Shown piece after piece: positions 51,224-59,516 of a DNA stretch of 64,000 nt (position 1 is the stretch's first letter; every line of letters begins with the position of its first letter). A program made the position numbers and the translations under genes. The DNA lies in assembly GCA_051747385.1 (NCBI GenBank), contig JBNJGB010000004.1, forward strand, positions 196,513-260,512. The letters are read 5' to 3'. The notes under the pieces are model-generated. The model saw only the letters and a program-made list of their open reading frames with translations. It was not told the origin of the DNA and searched no databases. This DNA is from JBNJGB01 sp051747385 (GTDB lineage: Bacteria; Myxococcota_A; UBA9042; PHBI01; JACKFB01).

Positions 51224-51247
51224 GGCAAGGGCAAGGGCAAGGGCAAG
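51224..51247 (+). repeat. GGCAAG tandem repeat downstream of dnaB
   Basis: Four copies of GGCAAG, the same unit as in the array before the EF-G-like gene. Lies in the 170-base gap between the HAD-like gene and the dnaB 3' end, where no other gene is seen. Confidence 0.8.
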
Positions 51248-51250
51248 GGA

Positions 51251-51274
51251 GGGCGGTCGACTTTGCGACCGCCC
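51251..51274 (-). terminator. Hairpin at the 3' end of dnaB
   Basis: Perfect 9-bp stem GGGCGGTCG/CGACCGCCC with a 6-base loop, beginning at the last base of the dnaB stop. No T-tract follows on the minus strand. Probable terminator or 3' stabiliser. Confidence 0.5.
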
Positions 51275-52638
51275 TACTCGTGGTCCATGGCGAGGTTGTC
51301 GAACCGCGTGTAGTTCTGCCAGAACTTCATCTTCACGGACCCGATGGGGCCGTTGCGGTGCTTGGCGATGATCAGCTCCGCCACGCCGCGCAGGGACTCG
51401 TCCACGTCCTTGTTCAGGACCTCCTCCCGGTGGATGAAGCCGATGATGTCCGCGTCCTGCTCGATGGCGCCGGACTCGCGGAGGTCGCTGAGCATGGGGC
51501 GGGCGTCGCCGCGCTTCTCGATGCCGCGGTTCATCTGGCTGAGCGCGATGACCGGGACGCCCAGGTCCTTGGCCAGTCCCTTCAGCGAGCGCGAGATGTA
51601 GCTGACCTGCTGCTCGCGGGACTTGCTCGAGTCGTGGAGCTCCATGAGCTGGAGGTAGTCGATGATGATGAGGTCCAGGCCGTGCTGGCGGGCCACGCGT
51701 CGGCACCGGGCGCGGACGGCGGCCGGCGTCGCGCCGGGGGTGTCGTCCATGAAGATCCGGGCCTGGCTCAGCTTGTCCGCGGCGTGGGTGAGGCGCGGCC
51801 AGTCCTCGTCGAGGAGGCGCCCGCCGCGGAGCCGCGACAGGTCGATGCGGGCCTCCGCCGCGATGAGGCGCATGGCGAGCTGCTCGGAGGGCATCTCCAG
51901 GGAGAACAGGGCGACCGAGGCGTCGTGCTTCAGGGAGGCGTTGCCGGCCAGGTTGAGCACGAAGGACGTCTTCCCCATGGCGGGGCGGGCGGCGATGATG
52001 ACGAGGTCGCCCGGCTGCAGGCCGGAGGTGAGCTTGTCCAGGTCGATGAAGCCCGTGCCCAGGCCCGTGACCTGGCCGTCCGCGTCGTAGGCCGACTGGA
52101 TCTGGCGGATGGTGGCCGGGATCACGTCGGCCATGTCCCGCATGGACGTGTTGGAGCGCTGCTCCAGGACGGAGAAGACCTGCCGCTCCGCCTGGTCCAG
52201 GTACTCCTGGATCTCCGTGGCGCCGCGCAGGCCCTCGGCCTCGATGGTCCGCGCGGCCTCGATCATCCGGCGGACCTGGGCCTTGTCGTGGACGATCTTG
52301 CAGTAGTGGCCCAGGTTGGCGGTCGTGCCGGCGCGGTCGAGGAGGTTCGCCAGGGTGCGGGCGCCGCCGATGCGCTCCCAATGACCCGAGTCCTTCATCT
52401 TCTGGGCGAGGGTCACCTCGTCGAGGGTCCCGTCGGCCTCGTGCAGGGCCAGCATCGCCCCGAAGATGAGCTGGTGGCGCTCCAGGTAGAAGTCATCCGC
52501 GCGAATCCCGTGCTCCAGGACCGTGTCCAGGGACGCGGGATCCACGAAGACCGCCGCGAGGACCTCTCGCTCCGCCTCCACGGAGTGGGGGAGGGTGATC
52601 TCCGGTGCGGGGACGTCGACCTCGTGGAACGCGGTCAA
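51274..52638 (-). CDS. dnaB: Replicative DNA helicase DnaB
   Basis: 454 residues. Hexameric 5'-3' helicase of the replication fork. N-terminal collar domain (LPHSVEAEREVLAAVF, ERHQLIFGAMLALHE), linker helix, and RecA-like domain with Walker A ARPAMGKTSF, Walker B LIIIDYLQLM, SLKGLAKDLGVPVIALSQMNR, SDLRESGAIEQDAD. There is no intein insertion. ATG 52638 is used. It is not next to rplI or alr as in some genomes. No origin features are nearby. Confidence 0.97.
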   Translation of the reverse strand: MTAFHEVDVPAPEITLPHSVEAEREVLAAVFVDPASLDTVLEHGIRADDFYLERHQLIFGAMLALHEADGTLDEVTLAQKMKDSGHWERIGGARTLANLLDRAGTTANLGHYCKIVHDKAQVRRMIEAARTIEAEGLRGATEIQEYLDQAERQVFSVLEQRSNTSMRDMADVIPATIRQIQSAYDADGQVTGLGTGFIDLDKLTSGLQPGDLVIIAARPAMGKTSFVLNLAGNASLKHDASVALFSLEMPSEQLAMRLIAAEARIDLSRLRGGRLLDEDWPRLTHAADKLSQARIFMDDTPGATPAAVRARCRRVARQHGLDLIIIDYLQLMELHDSSKSREQQVSYISRSLKGLAKDLGVPVIALSQMNRGIEKRGDARPMLSDLRESGAIEQDADIIGFIHREEVLNKDVDESLRGVAELIIAKHRNGPIGSVKMKFWQNYTRFDNLAMDHE

Positions 52639-52758
52639 GTCGGACCTCTCAGGTCACGTTGATCCGGAAGAGAGCCGGCGGCGGACGCCGGGTCGCCAGC
52701 CCGGGCCACCTTGCCCCGACCGGGGGCCGGTGTCTACGTTGCGAACGGGAGGTGCGCC

Positions 52759-53547
52759 ATGGAGCACATCACCGCATTGGCCATCAACGACGCGTCACTC
52801 CTCGCCCCGATCGTGGAGCGGAACCGGGAGCTGTTCGCCGTCCCGGAGTCGGTTACGCGCGGGGCGTGGGGTGTGGGTTTCCACCACAACGGCGAGATCC
52901 TCGTCAAGAAGCGGCCGATCACGTCGAGCCTGGACACCGTGGGGGAGATCTCCCGGGTGCCGGCGCCTCAGCTCGTGTCCACGGTCACCGACTTCGAGGG
53001 GGGCAGCCTGCCCCTCGAGCGGTGCCTCCCGCTGCGGTATCGGAACTGGCTGTTCGCCGCGCGCGGCGTGGAGACCCTCGGCGGGGTGTTCTTCGACCGG
53101 GCCACCGAGCACCTGCGCGGCTACATCACGCCGGGCCGGTGGATGGAGACCGCCACCGAGGCCGTGATGATGGTCTTCATCCGCGCCCTGCACGGCGCCG
53201 GAGAGCTGGACCACCGCAGCCTGTCGAGCGACGGCGTCCACGAGGCCCTGGCCGCGGCTGCCGGCGAGGTCGTCGACCTGGCCGGAGGGAAGGACGGCGT
53301 CCGGCTCGCCATCGTCCTGCACCTGGAGGACCACCTGTACGCCCTGTCGATGGGGCACCCCGTGGCGATGCGCGAGGTGCGCGTCGCGCGCCAGACGAAG
53401 AGCGGTCGCCTGAGCGGGCCGCGCCACGGCCGAGCCGTCCTCCTGGCCACCCGCGACGCCGGCGAGGACGAGGAGCCCGTAGGCCAGTGGCGGGGCGTGG
53501 AGATCCCTTCCGACTGCATCCCGCAGGGCTTCGGTCTCGCCAGCTGA
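52759..53547 (+). CDS. Class II glutamine amidotransferase-like protein, catalytic residues lost
   Basis: 262 residues matching the Ntn-type amidotransferase fold of a myxobacterial family (WGVGFHHNGEILVKKRP, then LRYRNWLFAARG). In active members residue 2 is Cys, and an R-x-x-T/NTHPF/AHNG set forms the site; here residue 2 is Glu (MEHITAL), NTHPF reads RCLPL and AHNG reads AARG. So glutaminase activity is unlikely. Start ATG 52759 follows GGGAGG by 7 bases. Function unknown. Monocistronic between dnaB and the UDP-glucose dehydrogenase gene. Confidence 0.7.
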   Translation: MEHITALAINDASLLAPIVERNRELFAVPESVTRGAWGVGFHHNGEILVKKRPITSSLDTVGEISRVPAPQLVSTVTDFEGGSLPLERCLPLRYRNWLFAARGVETLGGVFFDRATEHLRGYITPGRWMETATEAVMMVFIRALHGAGELDHRSLSSDGVHEALAAAAGEVVDLAGGKDGVRLAIVLHLEDHLYALSMGHPVAMREVRVARQTKSGRLSGPRHGRAVLLATRDAGEDEEPVGQWRGVEIPSDCIPQGFGLAS

Positions 53548-53567
53548 CCGGTCGGCGACGCCGCAGG

Positions 53568-53597
53568 TTGACCCACGCGATCGGGCGCCGTTATAAG
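53568..53597 (+). promoter_or_regulatory. Promoter of the UDP-glucose dehydrogenase gene
   Basis: TTGACC at 53568-53573 and TATAAG at 53592-53597 with an 18-bp spacer, 47 bases before the start codon. Confidence 0.75.
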
Positions 53598-53644
53598 GCC
53601 CGTCGCTGCGGCCGACGGTCGCCGGAGCGGTGTCGGAGGTGACC

Positions 53645-54946
53645 ATGGAAGTCGCGGTCGTGGGAACGGGGTACGTGGGGCTGGTCGCGGGGACGTGCCT
53701 GGCCGAGCTCGGCCACCGCGTGACGTGCGTGGACAAGGACGCCGACAAGGTGGAGACGCTCCGCCGGGGCGGCCTGCCCATCTACGAACCGGGCCTCGAG
53801 GAGATGGTCCCGCGCAACGCCGAGGCCGAGCGCCTGCTGTTCACCACGGACCTGCCCGAGGCCGTCGGCGCCGCGGACGTGGTCTTCATCGCCGTCGGCA
53901 CCCCGCCGGGCGAGGACGGCTCGGCCGACCTCCAGTACGTGGAGGCCGTGGCGGAGGGCGTCGCCGACGCCCTGGACGGCTACACGGTCGTCGTCGTGAA
54001 GTCGACGGTCCCGGTGGGTACCTGCGAGCGCGTGCGCTCCATCATCGCGGACCGCACGGACACGCCGTTCGACGTGGTGTCGAACCCGGAGTTCCTCCGC
54101 GAGGGCGTCGCCGTCCCGGACTTCATGGACCCGGACCGCATCGTCCTCGGCTGCGCCAGCGACGCGGCCCGGGAGCGCATGGAGGAGCTGTATCGCCCGC
54201 TCACCGACGAGGGGGCCCTCCTGCTGGGGATGGACGTCCGCAGCGCGGAGCTGACGAAGTACGCCTCCAACGCCATGCTCGCCACGCGCATCTCCTTCAT
54301 GAACGAGATCGCCAACCTCTGCGAGCGGGCGGGCGCCGACGTGGAGAACGTCCGGCGGGGCATGGGCACCGACCACCGCATCGGGCCCGAGTTCCTGAAG
54401 GCCGGCGTCGGCTACGGCGGAAGCTGTTTCCCCAAGGACGTGCAGGCCCTCCGGCGCATCGGCCGGGCCCACGGCACGGACCTCCGCATCCTCGACGCCG
54501 TGGAGGACGTCAACGAGCGCCAGAAGGTGCGCCTCGTGGAGTCGGTCCGGGAGGACTTCGGCGACGACCTGTCCGGCCGGACCTTCGCCCTGTGGGGCCT
54601 GGCGTTCAAGCCGGACACCGACGACATGCGGGAGGCGCCGTCCATTCGCATCGTGCGGGCGTTGCGCGAGGCCGGCGCCACGGTCCGGGCGTACGATCCC
54701 GTGGCGGAGGAGACCGCCCGCGAGGTACTCGGCGACCTGCCCGAGTACGCGGACGACCCCTACGCCTGCCTGGAGGGCGCGGATGCCCTGCTGCTGGTCA
54801 CCGAGTGGAAGGCCTTCCGCGAGCCGGACTGGGATCGGGTGAAGGGCCTCCTCGCCGCGCCGCGCATCTACGACGGCCGGAACCTCTGGGATCCGGAGGC
54901 CCTCGCGGCGGCCGGGTTCACCTACCGGGGCATCGGCCGGCGGTGA
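53645..54946 (+). CDS. ugd: UDP-glucose 6-dehydrogenase
   Basis: 433 residues. Oxidises UDP-glucose to UDP-glucuronate using two NAD+, feeding capsule, exopolysaccharide or LPS sugars. Rossmann motif VVGTGYVGLVAGTCLAE (5-21), KSTVPVGTC, NPEFLREG, and the catalytic Cys in GVGYGGSCFPKDV (about 260). The C-terminal substrate domain has ALWGLAFKPDTDDMREAPS. ATG 53645 preferred over a GTG at 53630; GGAGGTGACC lies before it. No sugar-transferase genes are nearby. UDP-mannose-type dehydrogenases are possible relatives. Confidence 0.94.
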   Translation: MEVAVVGTGYVGLVAGTCLAELGHRVTCVDKDADKVETLRRGGLPIYEPGLEEMVPRNAEAERLLFTTDLPEAVGAADVVFIAVGTPPGEDGSADLQYVEAVAEGVADALDGYTVVVVKSTVPVGTCERVRSIIADRTDTPFDVVSNPEFLREGVAVPDFMDPDRIVLGCASDAARERMEELYRPLTDEGALLLGMDVRSAELTKYASNAMLATRISFMNEIANLCERAGADVENVRRGMGTDHRIGPEFLKAGVGYGGSCFPKDVQALRRIGRAHGTDLRILDAVEDVNERQKVRLVESVREDFGDDLSGRTFALWGLAFKPDTDDMREAPSIRIVRALREAGATVRAYDPVAEETAREVLGDLPEYADDPYACLEGADALLLVTEWKAFREPDWDRVKGLLAAPRIYDGRNLWDPEALAAAGFTYRGIGRR

Positions 54947-56009
54947 GGGCGGCTCGCACGCCCTGCCAGCGCGACCACGCGGCGGGGAGGGCGGCGAACG
55001 CCACCAGCCGATCGGGGTCCAGCCGGACGAGGAGCACGCTCTCGTCCGGCGTGGAGTAGCGCACGCAGCGCCCCGGCGCCGGCACGAGGCCCGCGAGGGT
55101 GTCGTCCACGGCGGCCAGGTCGGCGGGGGCCCCCGCGGCCGCCAGCATCTCGACTCCCGAGCGGGTGCACGCCGGGCCTCCGGCCGCCTCCGGATCGCAG
55201 CCTCCCTCGCCCAGGTGGCCGTGGCGCCCCGCCGCCGGCAGCGCGTCCGGGCCGAAGCCGGGCACGTCCACCAGGTCCCGCGGCGCAGGCGGAAGTCCCG
55301 GGTCCGCAGCGGCCAACCCGGCGGCGGCGAGGAGCACGAGGGCGCCCGCCACGCCGACGAGGTCTCCACGGCGTGGTCGATGCGCGACCAGGGCGCCCAG
55401 CGTGAGGCCGACCACCAGCCCGCCGGCGTGGGACGCGTGGTCGATCCGCGACGGCAGGGCGGGCGCGAGGAGGAGGGTCGCCGCGACGGCGCCGCCGAAC
55501 GCGGCGGCGAGGAGGCGGGCGCGTCGTCCGAGGCGCGCCCGATCCCGCCAGAGCAGGACCAGGAGGAGGCCGGCGAGGGCGTACGCGCTCCCGGAGGCGC
55601 CCACGCTCGGGCCCGTGCGCAGGGCGAAGCCCAGGGCGTGGCCGGCGACCCCGCCCAGAGCCCAGGCGGCGAAGACGGCGGCCGGGCCGGTCCTCCGGAG
55701 GGCCGCGACGGCCAGGGCCGTGATCCAGAGGGCGTTGGCGGCCACGTGTCCCGCCGAGCGGTGGACGAGCACGGAGGTGGCCAGGCGGTGCACCTCGCCC
55801 AGGGCGACCCACGCGTCCAGCTTGGCGCCGAAGGCCACCAGGGCGGCGGCCGGGATGTGCTCGGGGGACTCGGACCACCACGGCGCGCGGGCCGCGGCGT
55901 CGATGGCGAGCCAGGCCAGGATCGGCGCGCCGGCGAGCATGGCGGGAAGCCAGGGGGCCGATGCGTCGCGGGTCCCCGGCTTCCTTGCGCTATGGGCGTG
56001 GCCTGTCAT
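54918..56009 (-). CDS. Rhomboid-family intramembrane serine protease
   Basis: 363 residues. About six TM helices in residues 18-230. The catalytic dyad is visible: Ser in GASGSAYAL (about 151) and His in IDHASHAGGLVVGL (about 201). An earlier conserved His-Ala-x-x-x-N region is VHRSAGHVAANALW. The last 120 residues are a soluble tail (about 245-363) of no recognised family, carrying PEAAGGPACTRSG. Start ATG 56009 lies 68 bases from the divergent sigma factor gene; no good Shine-Dalgarno sequence is visible. Overlaps the ugd 3' end by 29 bases. Confidence 0.85.
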   Translation of the reverse strand: MTGHAHSARKPGTRDASAPWLPAMLAGAPILAWLAIDAAARAPWWSESPEHIPAAALVAFGAKLDAWVALGEVHRLATSVLVHRSAGHVAANALWITALAVAALRRTGPAAVFAAWALGGVAGHALGFALRTGPSVGASGSAYALAGLLLVLLWRDRARLGRRARLLAAAFGGAVAATLLLAPALPSRIDHASHAGGLVVGLTLGALVAHRPRRGDLVGVAGALVLLAAAGLAAADPGLPPAPRDLVDVPGFGPDALPAAGRHGHLGEGGCDPEAAGGPACTRSGVEMLAAAGAPADLAAVDDTLAGLVPAPGRCVRYSTPDESVLLVRLDPDRLVAFAALPAAWSRWQGVRAALTAGRCPGR

Positions 56010-56076
56010 AGTGATGGCGTGGATCCTGCGGTGGGTGGCGGGAGAGGCTGCTTCCCCCGCGACCGGAGGTGGCACG

Positions 56077-56859
56077 GTGACTTTGGAGGCCTGGACGGCG
56101 ATGAGCGAGGAAGACCAGCCCATCACCCAGGACCGGCAGCGTCTGATCACGCAGTACGCCCCCCTGGTCAAGACCATCGCCGCGAAGGTCGCCCAGCGCC
56201 TCCCGCCGCACATCGAGATGGACGACCTCATCAGCGCGGGCACCATCGGCCTCATCGACGCCGTGGACAAGTTCGACCGCGCCCGGGCGACCAACCTGAA
56301 GAAGTACGCGGAGATCCGCATCAAGGGCGCCATCCTCGACGAGCTCCGCGCCATGGACCACGTGACGCGCACCGTGCGCCGCCAGGCGTCGAGGCTCGAC
56401 CAGGCCGTCCGCGAGGTGCAGGCCGACAAGGGCCGCGCGGCGACGGCGGAGGAGGTGGCCGATCACCTGGGCATCGAGCTTCGCGAGTATCACGGGCTGG
56501 TGGAGAAGCTGAAGCCCATCTACCTGGTGAGCCTGGAGGACCTGGGCGGGGCCGGCGACGACACCCGCGACCCGCTGCAGTTCCTGGAGGACCCGCGCTC
56601 GGTGGATCCTCAGGTGGTGCTGCACTTCAAGAAGCTGCGCGACCTGGTGGCGGAGCACATCGAGGGCCTCGCCGAGCGTCAGCGCGTGGTCGTGAGCCTG
56701 TACTACTACGACGACCTGACCCTGAAGGAGATCGGCAAGCTCCTGGGGGTCACGGAGAGCCGGATCAGCCAGGTCCTCTCGAAGGCCACGGCGACGCTGA
56801 AGAAGCGCATCCGGCTCCACTTCGCCAACGAGCGCGCGACCGCCCGCCAGCTCGACTGA
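56077..56859 (+). CDS. FliA/WhiG-family RNA polymerase sigma factor
   Basis: 260 residues. Sigma-28-type with regions 2, 3 and 4: QYAPLVKTIAAKVAQRLPPH and DDLISAGTIGLIDAVDKFDR (region 2.1-2.2), EIRIKGAILDELRAMDHVTR (2.4), ADHLGIELREYHGLV (3), LAERQRVVVSLYYYDDLTLK and EIGKLLGVTESRISQVLSKA (4). No region 1.1. GTG 56077 is chosen because GGAGG lies 7 bases before it; an ATG at 56101 has a poorer spacing. No flagellar, chemotaxis or anti-sigma (FlgM) genes are within the window, so it may direct another regulon. Confidence 0.93.
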   Translation: MTLEAWTAMSEEDQPITQDRQRLITQYAPLVKTIAAKVAQRLPPHIEMDDLISAGTIGLIDAVDKFDRARATNLKKYAEIRIKGAILDELRAMDHVTRTVRRQASRLDQAVREVQADKGRAATAEEVADHLGIELREYHGLVEKLKPIYLVSLEDLGGAGDDTRDPLQFLEDPRSVDPQVVLHFKKLRDLVAEHIEGLAERQRVVVSLYYYDDLTLKEIGKLLGVTESRISQVLSKATATLKKRIRLHFANERATARQLD

Positions 56860-56875
56860 GGAGCCCATCGCGCCC

Positions 56876-59284
56876 ATGCCCGCGCGCTCCGCCCGGCCCG
56901 TGCGCCTCGCCGCCTGTCTCGCCCTCCTGGCCGTGACCACGGGGGCGGCGCCGCAGCCGGACGTCCTGGACGCCGACGATCCGACCCTGGACGAGGGCCT
57001 GTTCCTCGCCGAGGAGGACCTGGTCGGGGCCATCGATATCGACGAGGACGTGGTCCTGGCCGCCCAGAAGGTGCGGACCACCGTCCAGGACGCGCCGAGC
57101 ATCATCACGGTCGTGACGCGCGAGCAGATCCGCGAGCGGGGCTATCGGACCCTCAACGAGGTGCTCGCCTCGGTCGCCGGGTTCGAGGGCGACCGCTGGG
57201 AGGGCAACGGCTGGCACAAGGAGGCCTTCGCCCGCGGGCTGCCGCGGACCGTCCTGGTGCTGGTCAACGGCGTGAACATCATCGAGCCGGTCCGGAACTA
57301 CGTGAACCTCGACCGGAAGATCCCCCTGGAGATGGTCGAGCGGGTCGAGGTGACCTCCGGGCCGGGCGGCGTGCTCTGGGGCTCCAACGCCCTGCTCGGC
57401 ATCGTGAACGTGGTCACGCGGCGGCCCGACGACAGCGGCGTGCACGCCGTGGCCGGGTTCGGCGGCGGCCCGGGGGAGAACCGCCAGTTCAAGACGGCCC
57501 TCGGGCTGAGCGAGCGCTTCGGCGAGCACGTCGGCCTGTTCGCGCACCTGAGCCTGTACTCCACGGATGGCCCCGAGCTGACGGTGGCGGACGAGAAGGT
57601 CGTCGGCGCGGTGCCGGCTCCGGCCCCCGACGCAGAGACCTTCTATCTGCCCGGGGAGCGGACCACGACCCCCGGGGAGCGGAGCTGGTTCTTGAACTTC
57701 TCCGGGCGGCTGGAGGTGGGGGCCTTCGCCCTGGACTGGATGCTGCCCTTCGAGCGGGACCACCGCGCGCTGGCCACCGGGGGCAGCATCATGCGGCGGA
57801 GCTACCTCACCGGCGAGGACACCGGCGAGGCGACGCGGGGCCGGGACGAGGTGCGCCTGGTGAACCTGAGCTACCGGGACCGCTTCGCCGAGGGAGACGT
57901 GGGCCTGAAGGCGCGGGCGTACTTCGTGGAGTGGAACGTCGAGGAGTCCCCCTTCGGGGTCTTCCCGGCGAGCCCCATCCTCTTCGCGAGCCAGGGGCAC
58001 AAGGAGGACCTCCACGTGGAGATGGCCGCCGACCTGGTGGCGCGGACCGGCGCCGCGGCGGACCTGGACTGGCGCCTGGGCCACGGCGTGACGCTGCTCA
58101 CCGGCGGCGAAGCGTTCGTGGACATCAACCGCGGCCTCACCCAGCGGAACTTCCTGCCGGCCACGGGCGGCCGCTGCCCGGTCGTGCAGGTGGACGGCGT
58201 GGGCGAGGTGGCCTTCGAGCGCGACCCGTTCGACCCGTACCTGGAGTGCAGCGCCGAGGAGACCCTGGTCGCCGACACGGATCGGGTCATCGGCGCCGGC
58301 TTCGCCCAGGTCGACTGGGAGGCCCTGCCCAGCCTGGCCCTGAACGCCGGGCTCCGGCTGCAGGCCTCCGACGCCTACGAGCCGGCCATCCTCTACAGCG
58401 GCGGCCTGGTGTGGAACGTGGTGGACCGGACGAACGTGAAGCTGTTCACGGCCAGCGGCCTGCGCCCGCCCAGCTTCACGGCGACCCACACCCGGAACAC
58501 CTCCCAGGGCATCACCTTCGACGCCAACCCGGACCTGGACGTGGAGCGCTCCCAGTCGTTCGAGACCGAGATCAACACCATGATCCTGCGCGACGTGGGG
58601 GGCGTCCGGGATCTCTTCCTGCGCGCCAATGGGGCGTACACGCTGATGACCGACGTCATCAAGCGGCCCGCCGGGCAGTTCGCCAACGCGGGACGCCGGC
58701 GCGTCGGGACCGCCGAGGGGCTCCTGCGCCTGCGCTTCGACGCCGGCCACGAGCTGTGGGGCAACTACACCTTCACCCGGGTCGTGGACGACGACACCGG
58801 CGAGGTTCGCAACTTCGCCCGGCACATGGGCAACGTCGGCGGGAAGCTCAGCTTCCTCGGCGGGCACATCGAGCTGGACGCCGTCCTGAACCTGAAGGGC
58901 GAGATGGAGGACCCCAACCGGCCCCCGCTGACGGACTCGAGCGGCGACTACTCCGTGTCGTGCGCGCAGGTGCGGAGCGGCGACCTCCCCCCGGGCGTGG
59001 ACGCGCCGTCGCTGGCCTCGGCCTGCCGGCTCCCGGGGCTGGGCGGCGGCGTCATCGTGCGCCCGGGGCAGGTGGTGGACGAGACCATCCGGCCGCTCGT
59101 GCTCCTGGACGTGGGCGTCCGCTTCAAGGACATCTGGCGGGATCTCACCGCCTCCATCTTCGTCTACAACCTGCTCGACCACCGCTACTTCGAGCCGGAC
59201 TTCTTCCAGGATCCCCGCGTCCTGAGCCGCCCGCAGCCGAAGCCGGGCCTGTCGATCTTCGGCCAGCTCGCCATCGGACTGTGA
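56876..59284 (+). CDS. TonB-dependent outer-membrane receptor
   Basis: 802 residues. Signal peptide (1-24), an acidic TonB-box-like spacer (25-60), plug domain (SIITVVTREQIRERGYRTLN, GFEGDRWEGN, LVLVNGVNII, RVEVTSGPGGVLWGSNALLG), then a 22-strand barrel ending GLSIFGQLAIGL. The plug has the usual cobalamin/siderophore-type pattern; the ligand is not evident. It follows the sigma gene by 16 bases, so may be co-transcribed with it. No TonB, ExbB, ABC importer or siderophore genes are nearby. Confidence 0.9.
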   Translation: MPARSARPVRLAACLALLAVTTGAAPQPDVLDADDPTLDEGLFLAEEDLVGAIDIDEDVVLAAQKVRTTVQDAPSIITVVTREQIRERGYRTLNEVLASVAGFEGDRWEGNGWHKEAFARGLPRTVLVLVNGVNIIEPVRNYVNLDRKIPLEMVERVEVTSGPGGVLWGSNALLGIVNVVTRRPDDSGVHAVAGFGGGPGENRQFKTALGLSERFGEHVGLFAHLSLYSTDGPELTVADEKVVGAVPAPAPDAETFYLPGERTTTPGERSWFLNFSGRLEVGAFALDWMLPFERDHRALATGGSIMRRSYLTGEDTGEATRGRDEVRLVNLSYRDRFAEGDVGLKARAYFVEWNVEESPFGVFPASPILFASQGHKEDLHVEMAADLVARTGAAADLDWRLGHGVTLLTGGEAFVDINRGLTQRNFLPATGGRCPVVQVDGVGEVAFERDPFDPYLECSAEETLVADTDRVIGAGFAQVDWEALPSLALNAGLRLQASDAYEPAILYSGGLVWNVVDRTNVKLFTASGLRPPSFTATHTRNTSQGITFDANPDLDVERSQSFETEINTMILRDVGGVRDLFLRANGAYTLMTDVIKRPAGQFANAGRRRVGTAEGLLRLRFDAGHELWGNYTFTRVVDDDTGEVRNFARHMGNVGGKLSFLGGHIELDAVLNLKGEMEDPNRPPLTDSSGDYSVSCAQVRSGDLPPGVDAPSLASACRLPGLGGGVIVRPGQVVDETIRPLVLLDVGVRFKDIWRDLTASIFVYNLLDHRYFEPDFFQDPRVLSRPQPKPGLSIFGQLAIGL

Positions 59285-59405
59285 AAGGGATCGCGACCAC
59301 GAGGGCGCGGTGCCGAGATCCATCGAGCCGAGAGGCCGGGGGAGGAGCTCCCTGGCGGGCCAGAAAAACAGAGTGATTCCAGCGGGTTGAGGGGGTGATC
59401 CGCGG

Positions 59406-59434
59406 TTGACAACCCCACCCGCGCGCGATAGGGT
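59406..59434 (+). promoter_or_regulatory. Promoter of gyrA
   Basis: TTGACA at 59406-59411 and TAGGGT at 59429-59434 with a 17-bp spacer, 82 bases before gyrA. The intervening leader shows no obvious structure. Confidence 0.75.
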
Positions 59435-59516
59435 GCCCGCCCTGCTCGCGGCCGGCTGATTCTCGCGCTTTCTGCGCCACGCCCGAGCCCGCCTTCACCG
59501 GACGGACGCGGAGACC

